DNA of 64,000 nt from the NCBI RefSeq assembly GCF_028640845.1, contig NC_080539.1, positions 190,411,436-190,475,435 on the forward strand. Reading direction: 5' to 3'. Position 1 is the first letter of the stretch. Each line of letters begins with the position of its first letter. Below the pieces are notes generated by a model. The model did no database searches, was not told where the DNA came from, and worked only from the letters and a program-made list of their open reading frames with translations. This document shows positions 42,387-53,974 of this stretch, piece after piece. Source of the stretch: Ahaetulla prasina. Lineage: Eukaryota > Chordata > Lepidosauria > Squamata > Colubridae. The translations under genes and the position numbers were made by a program.

Positions 42387-44690
42387 AATACATTCAGCTG
42401 TATATCTAAAGGAGACAATAGATCAGTATAGTAAGGTATCTGGGTTTAAAGTGAATCAACAGAAGACAAAAATGATAATTAAAAATATGAATACACATCA
42501 GAGGGAAGAACTAGAAAGAATAACTGGATATGAAGTAGTTAAAAAGGTTAAATACCTAGGAGTATATATTACAGCATCGAATGTAAAATTATATAAAAAT
42601 AATTATGAGGTATTGTGGGGAAAAGTAATTAAAGAAATGGAGAATTGGAAGAAGTTACAATTATCATTGTTGGGAAGAGTGGCAGCTATAAAAATGAATG
42701 TTTTGCCTAGATTTTTATTTTTGTTTCAAATGATTCCAATATTGAAGAAAGATGCAAATTTACAGGAATGGCAAAAAGGGATTAGTAATTTTGTATGGAA
42801 GGGTAAAAAACCGAGAATAAAGTTAAAAATAATGCAAGACGTTAGGGAAAGAGGGGGTTTAAAAATGCCTAATTTGAAATTGTATTATGATGCAGTTGCT
42901 TTAGCTTTCATTTCTGATTGGATTAATTTAACAGAGGAAAGGGTTTTGAATATAGAAGGTTATGGTTTGTTACATGGTTGGCATGCATATGTATTATATG
43001 ACAAGAAAATTGATAAGATATTTAAGAATAATATGGTCAGAAGTGCTTTGTTGAGGGTTTGGAAAAAATATCAATATAAGTTAGATGGAAAGATACCAAT
43101 ATGGACTATCCCCAGACATATGATAGAGAATATAAATATATTACAAAAAATGGAGGTTATCACTTACAAAGAGCTTTTGATTATGGAAAAAGGGGAATTA
43201 CAGTTAAAATCTAGGGAGAAATTGAGGGATGAAGGGAGAAATTATACGTGGTTCCAGTATGGACAATTGCAATCTAGATGGAAAATAGATCAGAAAATTG
43301 GTATTAGGCAAAGTGATGATAACTTGGTAAAACAAATAAAAGATCAAGGTCAACAGCATATGAAGAGATTATATAATGTATTGGTAGAAATTGATTCAGA
43401 AACGGAGTTGGTCAAAGATTGTATGGTAAGATGGGCACAAAATTTTCAACAACCTATAATGTTAGAAACATGGGGAAAAATTTGGGTGAGGAATGTTAAA
43501 TTTACGCAAGCACAAAATTTAAGAGAAAATTTTTATAAAATGTTTTATAGATGGCATTTAGATCCGAAAAAACTGTCATGTATGTATCCAAATGTGCAAG
43601 CAAAATGTTGGAGATGTGATTGTGAGGATGCTACTTATTATCATATATGGTGGACCTGCAAAAAAGTTAAAGCTTTTTGGATTAAAATATGGTGGATTAT
43701 GCAGAACATTTTGAAAAAGAAGATCAAGTTTGTTCCACAGTTCTTTTTATTAGGAATAATTCCAGATTGCACTGTTATAGAGACAAAACTGATTTTGAAT
43801 TTAATAACTGCTGCAAGACTATTGATTGCACAATATTGGAAGAAAGAAGACTTACCTACAATTGGAGAATGGATTAGTAAAGTATCATATTTAGCAGAAA
43901 TGGCAAAAATTTCTGCCTACTTGAAAGACTATACACAAGAAAAATATATTTTGGAATGGAGAAAGTGGGCTGATTATATTCAAAATAAGTATCAGATTAT
44001 AAAATACCAATTAGTTTTTGAGTGAAGTTAGGAATTGTTATGTATTAGACTTTAAGAAAGAAGGGAATTGATAGTGTGATGGTGTGAAATGGAATATGTT
44101 TTATGTTATATTTTAGATTGTGTTTGTTAGTTACTATACCCTGTATTCTGTTCTGGGAAGTCTCAGGGGGGAGGGGGGAAATGGGGGTGGAAGGGGAAGA
44201 TTATAAATTGATTGATTGCCATTGTACAGGAATAATGGTAGAATTAAACAAGTTGGAATGGTGTAAAGTCGGGGCTGCTCGGTAACTACTCCGGAAGGGA
44301 AAGGGTAAGGAAAGAGGAGTAAAGAAGGAAGAAAGTAGGTAGGCAGGTAGGTAGGTAGGAAAGAAGGGAGGGAGAAGAAAGGATAGGAGGAGAAGAAGGA
44401 GGGGAAGATAGAGGGTTAGAAAGGATGGAAGTGAGAAGTGGGAAAGAGGAGGGGAAGTAGGAAAGCGAGGAGAAGAATGGTGGGGAAAGTAGAAGAAGAA
44501 TGAGAAGGGTAGGATTAAGGAAGGGAGTGGCAGCCGAGCAGGCCTGATTGAGCATAATCTGAGTATAGGATCGATTGTTGGATAAGTGATTGTACTGTAC
44601 ACTGGTCAAATTGTGGGAATTATTATGGAAAATTAAAAAAAATTGCCCCCCCCAAAAAGAACAAATTAAAAAAAAAGGGCAAGAGATGAT

Positions 44691-44800
44691 GGATAGATAC
44701 ATAATACTTTTTAATCTAGGATTTTTTTATCAATGACTAGAAAATAGAGATAGAAATCAGAAATTAGGAAAATACTATTATGCATACTGTCATACAATAT
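44691..44800 (+). mobile_element. L1 3'-end remnant, continuation after L1-C
   Basis: Continues the target of L1-C: ggatagatacataatac then actattatgcatactgtcat. The same block is at 23898-23990 and 24070-24180 and, on minus, at the end of L1-E ORF2. Confidence 0.45.
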
Positions 44801-44851
44801 AGAATAGAATAGAGTAGAAGAGGAGCTAGCTCAGCAAATAAAATATTAAAC

Positions 44852-45073
44852 CAGGGGTGAAATCTAAAAATTTTCCCTACCGGTTCTGTGGGCGTGGCTT
44901 AATTGGTGGGCATGGCTTGGTGGTCAGATGACTGGGTGGGCGTGGCCAATAACAATAAATAATAAAAATAATAAATAAGGTATACAAAACAGTAAGAGGT
45001 ACCAAAAACCAACTTTCACACTTTACAAAAACACAACACAACTGACTCACATACAATGTAAAAGCAGTTGCAC

Positions 45074-45104
<31 letters not shown>

Positions 45105-46038
45105 TTTGATTTTTATACTGCCCTTCTCCCGAAGGACTCAGGGCGGTGTACAGGCAAGATAAAACAATACAATATACAGATTAAAATACCCAAAATACTT
45201 CACCCAAAATGGCCCCTGCAACAAGCAGGAACCTCACAGTTTCACACTTTACACACACACAACACAACTCACTCACTCACTCACACACACACACACATAC
45301 ACACACAATGCCACATACAGCTTTCTGAGATTTTGTGTGTTTGTGTAGTTAGAGTGAAACACTACAGAAACACACCAAATCTCAGAAAGCTGCACAAATA
45401 TTTTATTTTATTTTTTATTTTTTTATTACATTACATTACATTACATTACATTTATTTTATTTTATTATTTATTTATTTATTTATTTTATTTTGGACTTCA
45501 AGTCCCAGAGTTCCTCAGCCAGCAAACCAGGAAGTCAAAGCAAGCTTTTTTTTCTTCTTCAGTAGCTGAAGAAAGCATGGCGTTGCCAGCCCAAAAGAGC
45601 AGTCATTATAGGTAAGTGAGGAGGGAGAATTGGCTGGGCATGGGTGGAGGCTCTTGTAAGTGGGGCTGTTAAAAAGTGAGTTTAAAAGCCTGTGAGGATC
45701 AGGAAACTCCTCTGGGATTGCTAGAGGAGGCTTTTAAAACCTCAGGGTTTTTTCTTTTTTTTCCCCCTTTGGCTGAAGAGGGTTTTTTTAAAAAAAACTT
45801 TTAAAGGGTTTTGATGATCTCTGCTCAGCCCCACGATCATCAGATGGTGTTTTTTTTTACTTTTAAAGGCATGTTTCGGCTGAAGAAAAACTTAAAAAAA
45901 AAAACCTCTGCTGATGGTGCGGCTCAGCAGAGGCGGGGGGGCGGGGCCAGGGATTTTTGCTACCGGTCCTCCGAACCAGCAGCTGCCATCGCTACCTAAT
46001 TGGGCGAGCCGGTGCAAACCGGGAGCATTTCACCCCTA
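44852..46038 (-). mobile_element. Non-autonomous hAT-type element, 1187 bp
   Basis: Minus-strand copy of the family at 22117 and 31004. Ends caggggtgaaatct and gcatttcacccct(a), flanked by a perfect 8-bp duplication tattaaac (44844-44851, 46039-46046). It contains (attta/atttt)n tracts, (ac)n and a LINE tail (45071-45235). Removing it joins two parts of the L1-J reading. Confidence 0.92.
45071..45235 (-). mobile_element. LINE tail in hAT element
   Basis: A (tta/ttta)n run followed by actgcccttctcccgaagg and actcagggcggtgtacagg: the reverse complement of the 3' tail seen at 40674 and 58700. About 165 bp. Confidence 0.7.
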
Positions 46039-46219
46039 TATTAAACAATTTTTTTTTTAAAACATGAACAAGCCAGGGCGGTGGCTAGTGTACAGATTGC
46101 AAAAACAGAGGGATACTAGATGGATTAACAAACTATATAATGATGAGGGCAAATTAAGTTATCAAAATGAAGAGAAGAAAACTGTAGCATATGAGTTCTT
46201 TAAAAAACTATACAAAGAT

Positions 46220-47011
46220 GGAGGGGCGTGGCCATGACCGTGGTGGGGTAAGGACCTTTCCTTCACTTCACAGGGCTTATTAATGAAGATTTATGAGGAT
46301 TTATGTGTTTGGAATGCACCGATACGGATGAAAGTTAATAAATCGTGAAGTGAAAGTGTTAACAGCCCAGCAGACTGAATTTAAAACCGGTAGGTCATCT
46401 GAAACTGCTTGAATTATGGAGTTTTTACAGCGTGGGGCTGACCAGCCGGCTGGCAGACACGATTAAGTCTGGAATAAAGTGCTGTATTTCGCTTTTGTTA
46501 TTATAAATATCGTGTTCTGTGCTTTACTGCTGAGGTCAAGGTGTGAATATTAAAGACTGAATTTGTCAAGAAGAATTTAATTGAAGATTAAATTGATTTT
46601 TTGTGTGGGAAACTTGACCGGAGCAGCAGGATTTTACTGGGCGTTGTCTTCTGATGGATAATTTTTTTTGAGAGGAAAGTAACAGCTTGTTTATGTGCTT
46701 TTATGATCACAGACAATAAAGGAGAGGATTTTTCTCCGAAGTTTAAGTTGGAATGAAGCAGTAAATTTTTCTTTCTTTTTTCTTTGCTGACATGGAGAAA
46801 AAATGGTGCTGATTATTGTTTAAAAGCTGTGAAGTTATCTGTGCTTTCTGTGGAGTGACTATGAGTCACAAGCTGTTGAGAGATAAGCTTTCGAGTGCAA
46901 AATAAGCCGCTTCGGCTCCAATTAAAAATTGCTGTCCCTTGATCTTCATTAAGACCCTCTGCAAAAGTGGTTTGAAATACTAGTTTGAAAACTTTTTAAA
47001 AACTTTTTAAA
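46220..47011 (+). promoter_or_regulatory. 5'UTR of L1-H
   Basis: Begins ggaggggcgtggccatgacc at the target duplication, 792 bp to the ORF1 ATG. Full-length 5'UTRs of L1 normally contain the internal promoter; no specific site is identified. Confidence 0.6.
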
Positions 47012-48037
47012 ATGACTCAACAACCTTCAGAAATGCAGCAAGTTGCTGCAGCTTTAAACAAAATTGGGGGAAAAATAGCAGGATTATCTGAGCGTATGGA
47101 TAATATGACATTGGAAATGACATTGGAAATAAAAAAAATGAAACAAGAAATGAATGAAAATTTTGCAAAGCAAACAGTGGAAATGACAATTATTAAAGAT
47201 GAACTTGAGCAGATTCATGTACATGAGGCAAAAGTGGATCGGCAAATTGGTGAAATATTTTACAAAAATGAGCAGCAAGACAAGAGAATTTGTCTCCTGG
47301 AAGAAGACATGAGGAAATATAATTTGGTTATCCAAGGGATTCCAGAAGAAAAGGTAGATAATTTGAAACAGCGGGTTTTAAAATGGATTAATGATCTCGA
47401 CACGCAAATTACGTTTACAATAGCAGATCTGGCAAGTGTTTTTAGAATTGGCTATAGGAGGCAAAATGGCTCCAACAGGAATGTGCTTGTCAGGTTTGCA
47501 AATCTTGGTGATAAGCTGGAAGTTATGGCCAAGGTGAGAGAGATGGGAGATGCTTTGAAGTTTGAAGGGAAGACTATTCAAGTCTTCCCGGATATATCAA
47601 GAGAAGAAAGGGCATGGAGATTTTTTTTAAAACCAATTACAAAGGTTTTGAGAGATAATGGAATTAGATATAACTGGAGGCCACCACAACAATTGAAATT
47701 TTTTTATAAAGGAAGGATGCGTACAATTACCCCAGACATAGATGCAATATTATATTTACGGGAGCTTGGACTGATCAAGAAGGAGATAAAAGATCAAATG
47801 CTTAAGATGGGTGAAATACACGTGGAAACATCAACCCCAGAAGAAGAAAAAGGGGCTATTGGGGGGCAAGACCCTAAAGGGTTAAAGAGGAAAGAAATAT
47901 CACCTGTGTTGGTTGAACAGAAGAAAAGTCGTGAGGATACAGCAGGAGAAGAAGCAGATAAGAGTCTTGGAAAATGCAAAGCCGAATGCGGGAGAGAGCC
48001 ATCACTTTCTTTTTTCTTGAGTGACGAATTTAAATAG
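47012..48037 (+). CDS. L1-H ORF1 protein (intact, 341 aa)
   Basis: An uninterrupted ORF1p. N-terminal coiled coil rich in Met, Glu and Lys (about residues 5-100: MTLEIKKMKQEMNENFAKQ, DKRICLLEEDMRKYN), RRM-like domain (NLVIQGIPEE to ALKFEGKTIQVFPD, about 104-195), C-terminal domain (RAWRFFLKPITKVL, RYNWRPPQQLKFFYKGRMR, about 200-250) and a charged tail. It would bind L1 RNA as a trimer. The ATG is the first after the 5'UTR. ORF2 starts 247 bp further on, unlike L1-A and L1-B where the two overlap. Confidence 0.92.
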   Translation: MTQQPSEMQQVAAALNKIGGKIAGLSERMDNMTLEMTLEIKKMKQEMNENFAKQTVEMTIIKDELEQIHVHEAKVDRQIGEIFYKNEQQDKRICLLEEDMRKYNLVIQGIPEEKVDNLKQRVLKWINDLDTQITFTIADLASVFRIGYRRQNGSNRNVLVRFANLGDKLEVMAKVREMGDALKFEGKTIQVFPDISREERAWRFFLKPITKVLRDNGIRYNWRPPQQLKFFYKGRMRTITPDIDAILYLRELGLIKKEIKDQMLKMGEIHVETSTPEEEKGAIGGQDPKGLKRKEISPVLVEQKKSREDTAGEEADKSLGKCKAECGREPSLSFFLSDEFK

Positions 48038-48284
48038 ATAGCCCGAAAAAAGTGACCCGGACATTGGCACGTCCCCTCTCCCCCATTCTCTTTATGGAGG
48101 CGAAACCGACGAGGATGTGGGGGAAGAAGATTGTTTGTTTTCTATTGTTTGTTTTGTTTTCTGTCTTTTTCTGTTTTTTTTATTGTTTTCTTTATGCTAA
48201 ATGTTGGTTATATGGGAGTTTAATGTTGGGTTTTGGGCACAGAAAGGAAGAGGCGGGGATAGGATTGAAAAATTTACAGTTTAA

Positions 48285-51200
48285 ATGGGAGTCATAAAAA
48301 TAATGTCATGGAATGTGAAGGGTACAGGGAATCAGATTAAAAGAAGAAGATTGGAATTTAAGATTAAAAGAGATTTACCAGATATTTTATTTTTACAAAA
48401 AAACCATCAGAAATCTGAAGATTCAAATAGAATGTATATAAAAGGTATGCAAATATATGAAAAAGCATTTGGAACTTCAAAAGCCAGAGGAGTTGCAACA
48501 TTGATATCAGATAGGGTGTATTTTGAAAAACATCAGGTAATTTTGGATGAGGATGGAAGATATGTAATAATTGTGGGAAATCTTAATGAGGAAAAAGTGA
48601 CACTTGTTAATTTATATTTACCGAATGAGAAACAAAGAGAATTTCTTGAAAAAATAACAAAAATTTTGGAGAATGAAAGTGTAGGGAAAGTAATTGTGGC
48701 TGGGAATTTTAATTTAATCAGAGATAAAATAGATAGTACTAACCCCACTCGTTTTGGAGGAGCAAATAAAATGGGGATTTTAAATACATGGATGCTCCGA
48801 AACGGCGTAGTGGATGTGTGGAGAGAGGTCAAAGGAATTGAAAGAGTATATACTTTTTTCTCTAAGATATATAATACATATTCCAGAATTAATTATATTT
48901 TTCTTTCTAAAGATTTGCTGAATAACGTGGATAAGGTAGATGTGGGAATTTTTAAAGATTCTGATCATGCAGAAGTTATGGTGGATTTAGATTTTAGTTT
49001 TGAGAAAAAAAGAAGTTATTGGAGATATGAGGAGAAACTGTATAAAAATGAAAAGGATAAAAAATGGATACTTAAAAAATTGGAGGAAAGTTGGAGACTA
49101 AATGATAATGGGGAGGTTAAATTTGAAATTGTTTGGGATGCGATGAAAGCTGTGTTTAGAGGGGAGAGTATTAAATTATCAAGTAGGAAATATAAAAATT
49201 ATAAAATTAAAATGGAAAGGGATAAAAATCAGATTAAAGAATTGGAAAATCAATTTTTGCTTACTAAAGAGAAAAAAATCCTTGAGGAGCTTAATATGTT
49301 AAGAAATAAAATGATAGAAGAGGATACAGAGTTGGTAAAAAGAAATTTGAGATATTTAAATAGGAATTTTTTTGAATTTAGTAACAGAAACTCTAAGTTA
49401 TTGGCAAAGATGGCGAAAAATAAAAGAGAGAAGAGAGAAATTGGAGCTTTGATAGATGATAAAGGTATAAGATGTTACAAAAAATTAGAGAAATGTGAAG
49501 TGGTTAGAAATTTTTTTCAGAATTTATATTCAAAGAAACCAGTTAATCGGGGAAAATTGCAAAGTTATTTAGGAAAATATGTGATGAAAATTGATCAAAC
49601 ACATAAAGAATTGATGGAAGAAGATATAACACAAGATGAGATTAATGGAGTTATACAAAAAATAAAGTTAGGGAAAGCTCCAGGTGAGGATGGATTACCT
49701 GCTGAGTTTTATAAAGAATTTTAAAGAATTAATAATACCAAGATTGCAAAAATTATTTAATGGAATATTACATGGTGGAGAAGTACCTTCGTCATGGAAT
49801 AGAACGGTGATATCCCTAATTCCTAAGCCAGATAAAGATTTAGAAAGGATTGAGTCCTATCGGCCCATTTCTTTAATTAATCAGGATGCAAAGATATTTA
49901 CCGCTATTATAAGTAATAGATTAAGTAGATTTATAGATAGATATATAAGTTACAACCAAGTAGGTTTCGTGAAGGGCAGATATATGAGTGATATTGTTAG
50001 AAGAGTATTAAATATTATAGATGTAGCTGAACATAATGGTGATAAAATTGGTATAGTATCATTGGACATTTTTAAAGCTTTTGATTCCATACAATGTGAA
50101 GCTATTAAAGTAATTGTGGAGGCTTTAGGTTTTGGTAACAAGTTTATACATGTTATTTTAAAATTGTATCAAAAAAGTAGTGCAAGAGTGAAGGTGAATG
50201 GAATATTAACGGAAGAGATAAAATTAGAAGCAGGTATGAGACAAGGATGTCCCTTGTCCCCAACATTATTTTTATTGGCTATGGAAATCCTGACAAGAAT
50301 GATAGAAAAAGATGAAGAATTAGAAGGATATAAGGGATATAAGATAAATTTGTATGCGGATGATACTTTAATTATTTTGAAAAATATAGAGAAAGACCTG
50401 AAAAAGATATATAAGCATTTGAAAGAATTTGAGGAAATGACAGGTCTGAAAGTAAACTGGTCAAAATCAGAATTATTGATGGATAATAATGGTAATGAGC
50501 GCGAGAATATGCAAGAGCAATTTGGGATAAGGATTAAAAATACATTGAAATATTTGGGTATAGTGCTCAAGGTTAAAGAATTGAAAAAACTTAATTATGA
50601 TGTGGTGATGAACGAAATTGAGAAGAAGATAGATAAATATAAAATGTTAAAGTTGTCTTGGTTTGGTAGAATTGCAATGTGTAAGATGATGTTGCTGCCC
50701 AAGTTTAACTTTTTATTCGAGATGCTACCGTTAAATTTGACAGAGAAAGATATTGAAGGATATCAGAAAAAATTAGATAAATTTTGCAATGGTGGCAAAA
50801 GACCTAGATTAGTGAAGAAAATGTGGTATCAAAATCAAAAGGAAGGTGGATTAGGAATCCCCAAATTATTTAATTATTACTGTGCATATGGTATCCGGAT
50901 AGTGGTAAAAATACTTAAAGGTGAAGATAACTATTGGAGAGACTTAGAGTTAAGGGATATAGAAATTTGGATCAAGGTGGTTTTTAGATAAAGCAAATTT
51001 AAAATGTGTAATTAGAAGTTATTGGTTAAAGGGATTAAGTAAAATGTGGAATAAATTTGTTAAAATTTTAATTCCGGATATAATCTTTTTGGGGAAGACA
51101 ATTGGAAATTGGCCGATTAAAAATAATATAAGACGAATGAAGTGATTAAAGATGAAAATATAGAAATTATTAGAGATTGGATAAAAGTTATGGAAAATGA

Positions 51201-52056
51201 AAGGAGGAATAAAGAAATTATTGAAAAATTAGGGTTAAGTTGGTTTGAAAAATACAGATAGAAAATGGACAAAAAATTAAGGGAAAACTATTCGATAAAT
51301 AGATGTGAAACTGAATTTGAATATTTAGTATCTCGGATTATGAAAGATGAAATTGGGCTAAAGGGACTCGTTAGTAGGGTTTATAAGATTATAAATTCTG
51401 ATGAAAAATTACAAAGAGTGATGAGGACAAATTGGGAAAAAGATCTTAATATTGAAATACCAGAGTCAGATTGGAATGTGAATTGGAATAGTAGAATTAT
51501 GAGAACTTTATCTATAAGGATTAAAGAGCATAATTATAAAGTTGTTTGGAAATGGTATTTGACTCCAGTAAGATTGTCACAAATGGATAAAAAAATTAGT
51601 AAAAAATGTTGGAGATGTGAGATGGAATTGGGGACTTATGAACATATGTGGTATAAATGTGACAAGGTTAAAAGTTTTGGCAACAATTGGAGAAAATGAT
51701 ATTTGAAATGATGGGGAAAGTAATAACATTGAGAGTGGAAACTATATTATTGTTGGTAATTAAGGAAATAGAATTAACAAAATATGAAAAAATTGATTAG
51801 AATTATGATTATAATAGGTAGAATTATAATAGCTAGATATTGGAAACTAGATGTGATTTTTAGAATAGAAGAGTGGAATTCTGAAATGTGGAAATTAGCT
51901 TTAAATGATAAAATGACATGTGATATTAAAATTAGAAGTGGTGTGTATAAAGAAGATATTTTCTGGAAGACTTGGAAACCATTTGTGGACTATGCACTTG
52001 GAACATTGGACGCTTCGGTACCTGTACCTCGAGAACGTGGATTTTGGCAATCATGA
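48285..52056 (+). pseudogene. L1-H ORF2 (endonuclease/RT), few lesions
   Basis: Starts MGVIKIMSWNVKGTGNQIK. The endonuclease motif normally QETH reads QKNH, and the motif normally GDFN reads GNFN; both lost acidic residues fit single G-to-A changes. SDHAEVMVDL is kept. The first frame is open for 479 codons to 49724; a one-base change in a T run shifts it, and the RT continues for 435 codons in the next frame: SYRPISLINQDAK, GFVKGRYM, LDIFKAFDSI, GCPLSPTLF, NLYADDTLIIL, all with catalytic residues. Another shift at a T run near 50983, and further ones near 51140, 51260 and 51700, break the C-terminus (CWRCEMELGTYEHMWYKC). It ends VPRERGFWQS at 52056. Confidence 0.9.
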
Positions 52057-52451
52057 GGATATATCCGAAGACCCAAATCTTCCTCTTTTTTTTATGTATA
52101 GCACAAGGGTGGAAAATGTATTTTCTTTTTTTGTTTGTAATGTTAAAAATTTATAAAAATAAATATATATAAAAAAAAACTATACAAAGATAAGGAAAAG
52201 ATTGGGGAAGATAAAATTTGGCAATATTTTTGGAAAACAGGACTGCCCAAAGTCCCGACTGACTACAAGGAGATATTAAACGAAGAGGTAACATTATTAG
52301 AATTAATGGAGACAATCAAGAAGCAAAAGATAAATAAAGCACCAGGTCCTGATGGGCTGCCACCAGAGATATACAAGAACCACCAGGGAATACTGAGTCC
52401 CATCTTGTTAGACGTCTACAATGATGTTTTAAGTGAGACAAGAATTCCAAC

Positions 52452-52744
52452 TTTTTTATTTATTTATTTATTTATTTGAATTTATATCCCGCCCTTCTCC
52501 GAAGACTCAGGGCGGCTTACATTGTGTAAGGCAATAGTCTCATCCTATTTGTATATTTATATACAAAGTCAACTTATTGCCCCCCCCCCAACAATCTGGG
52601 TCCTCATTTTACCTACCTTATAAAGGATGGAAGGCTGAATCAACCTTGGGCCTGGTGGGACTCGAGCCTGCAGTAATTGTAATTGCAGGCAGCTGTGTGT
52701 TAATAACAGGCTGCATTAGCCTGTTGAGCCACTTCCCAGCCCAG
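52452..52744 (-). mobile_element. tRNA-derived SINE with LINE-like tail
   Basis: Reverse copy of the family at 14271-14600. On minus: tggctcaacaggctaatgca, ctcgagtcccaccaggccc (B-box region), aggacccagattgttgggg, then aagccgccctgagtcttcgg and a (aaat)n tail. The head is not duplicated here. It marks the place where the RT core of L1-J is lost. Confidence 0.88.
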
Positions 52745-53974
52745 TTTCCTTGTTTCCTGTTTTTTAAAGCCCAGTACTTACAAAGGCACTAGATCAGGAG
52801 GGCACTTTTAGATATTTGGCTTAAAACCAAAAGGAGCAATTAGGAGATTCCTAATTGGATATCGGCAGTAGAAATGTTCACACATCCTAATCTTCTCAAA
52901 ACAGGAGGGGCTGTTACATATAAAGAATTATTGAATGTGAAAGGGGAACTGAAATCAAGGAAAAGGAAGAAGGAGTTGAATTAGAATGGTGGATATATCT
53001 ACAAATACAGTCTAAATTTATGAAGGATAAAAAAGAAAAGGGCATAAAATTAGAATCATCAGAGTTGGATAAAATTTTATTAAATACAGAGGGAAAAGCC
53101 ATAAGAAAACTATATAGGTACTTATTAGAACAAGACATATTTGAAGAACAAGGAGACTATGATAATTTGGAGTAGATGTTTGGGGTACAGTATTGATTTA
53201 GATAATTGGCAAAATTTGCGGGGGGGGGGAGAATATTAAAATCACATTGGCATCCTTTTGTACAAGAAAACCTGTACAAAATGTTTTACAAGTGGCACTT
53301 CCCACCCATAAGATTGGCAAAAATTAGTCAAAAATATTCTCCAATTTGTTGGAAATGTGAAATTGAGTTAGGATCATACTATCACATGTGGTGGGAGTGC
53401 CAAAAAGCTAAAAAAAATTGGCAGCAAATAAGCTGGTTAGAAGAGATGCTAATGGTCAAAATAGAGGTCAAACCAGAATTTTTCTTATTGGGCATGATGG
53501 ATGGCAAATACAATAAAAATATAACCTACTTAACATTGCATTTATTAACCGCGGCAAGATCAGCATTTGCTCAAAAATGGAAGTATAAAGAAATACCCTC
53601 AGAAGAAGACATAATAGGCAAAATTTATAACTGCAGAGATGGACAGACTTTAGAACTCAAAGACAAAAGTGAATCAAGGTATTATGAGGCTTGATAGGAG
53701 GCAGAATGTCAAAAACAAGAGATAACGAATGTCTGGAAATGTATATATCAATGTATATTGTGAGTGTATAATAATTTTATTAAATATGTATATAGTTGTA
53801 GGGATAGTAGTAATATATAAGGAATTAGGAGATATGTAAATTTGTATATAGACTGAGGAATATATGATTTAGTAACTTGAACTTGACATAAATGTTAGAA
53901 ACCAGAGACGTAGAGCAATGTCTATTGTTTTTGTTTGTTTTTAAAACCAATAAAAATTTTCTAAAAAAAAAAAG

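Larger units (their letters stand above)
39964..44025 (+). pseudogene. L1-C ORF2, interrupted
   Basis: Starts at 39964 like L1-A. The front has a damaged QETH region and a 3-bp loss near 40276. After the LINE tail the frame at 40871-41728 runs from the endonuclease end (SDHSPVWIEL) straight into the RT (KAPGTDGLTTTYYKKL, FLDAEKAFDRLDW, GCPLSPLLF): about 535 bp of the linker present in L1-A are missing without loss of frame. A 5-bp deletion near 41712 shifts the frame before the FADDLVV motif. After the LTR, 42410-44025 is fully open to the natural stop and includes CDCEDATYYHIWWTC. Confidence 0.85.
39922..44671 (+). mobile_element. L1-C: 5'-truncated LINE-1, same lineage as L1-A
   Basis: Flanked by a perfect 19-bp duplication (aaaaagggcaagagatgat at 39903-39921 and 44672-44690). 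It starts within the last codons of ORF1 and carries all of ORF2 in damaged form, then a 3'UTR with a polypurine tract. A LINE tail (40394-40674) and a solo LTR (41819-42386) are inserted. It is very similar to L1-A and shows what the undamaged sequence at the SINE site of L1-A looked like. Confidence 0.9.
46220..52173 (+). mobile_element. L1-H: nearly full-length LINE-1
   Basis: 5954 bp, flanked by a perfect 18-bp duplication (aaaaaactatacaaagat at 46202-46219 and 52174-52191). It has a 5'UTR, an intact ORF1, a 247-bp spacer, an ORF2 with a small number of shifts, and a short 3'UTR ending in an A run. There are no insertions in it. It is a separate lineage from the other L1s here (no ORF1/ORF2 overlap, different ORF1). 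It is the least damaged element of the window and lies inside L1-J, so it is one of the youngest. Confidence 0.93.
44801..53974 (+). mobile_element. L1-J: 5'-truncated LINE-1 split by hAT, L1-H and SINE
   Basis: Pieces in order: EEELAQQIKY (44818-44851); after the hAT, NKPGRWLVYRLQKQRD, YNDEGKLSY and FFKKLYKD (46060-46219); after L1-H, INKAPGPDGLPPEIYKN (from 52333) and LSETRIP; after the SINE, the C-terminal region (ISAVEMFTHPNLLKTGGAVTY, ESSELDKILLNTEG, CWKCEIELGSYYHMWWEC). Most of the RT core is missing at the SINE. It ends in an A-rich tail at about 53974. Related to L1-D and L1-E, not to L1-A. Confidence 0.8.
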
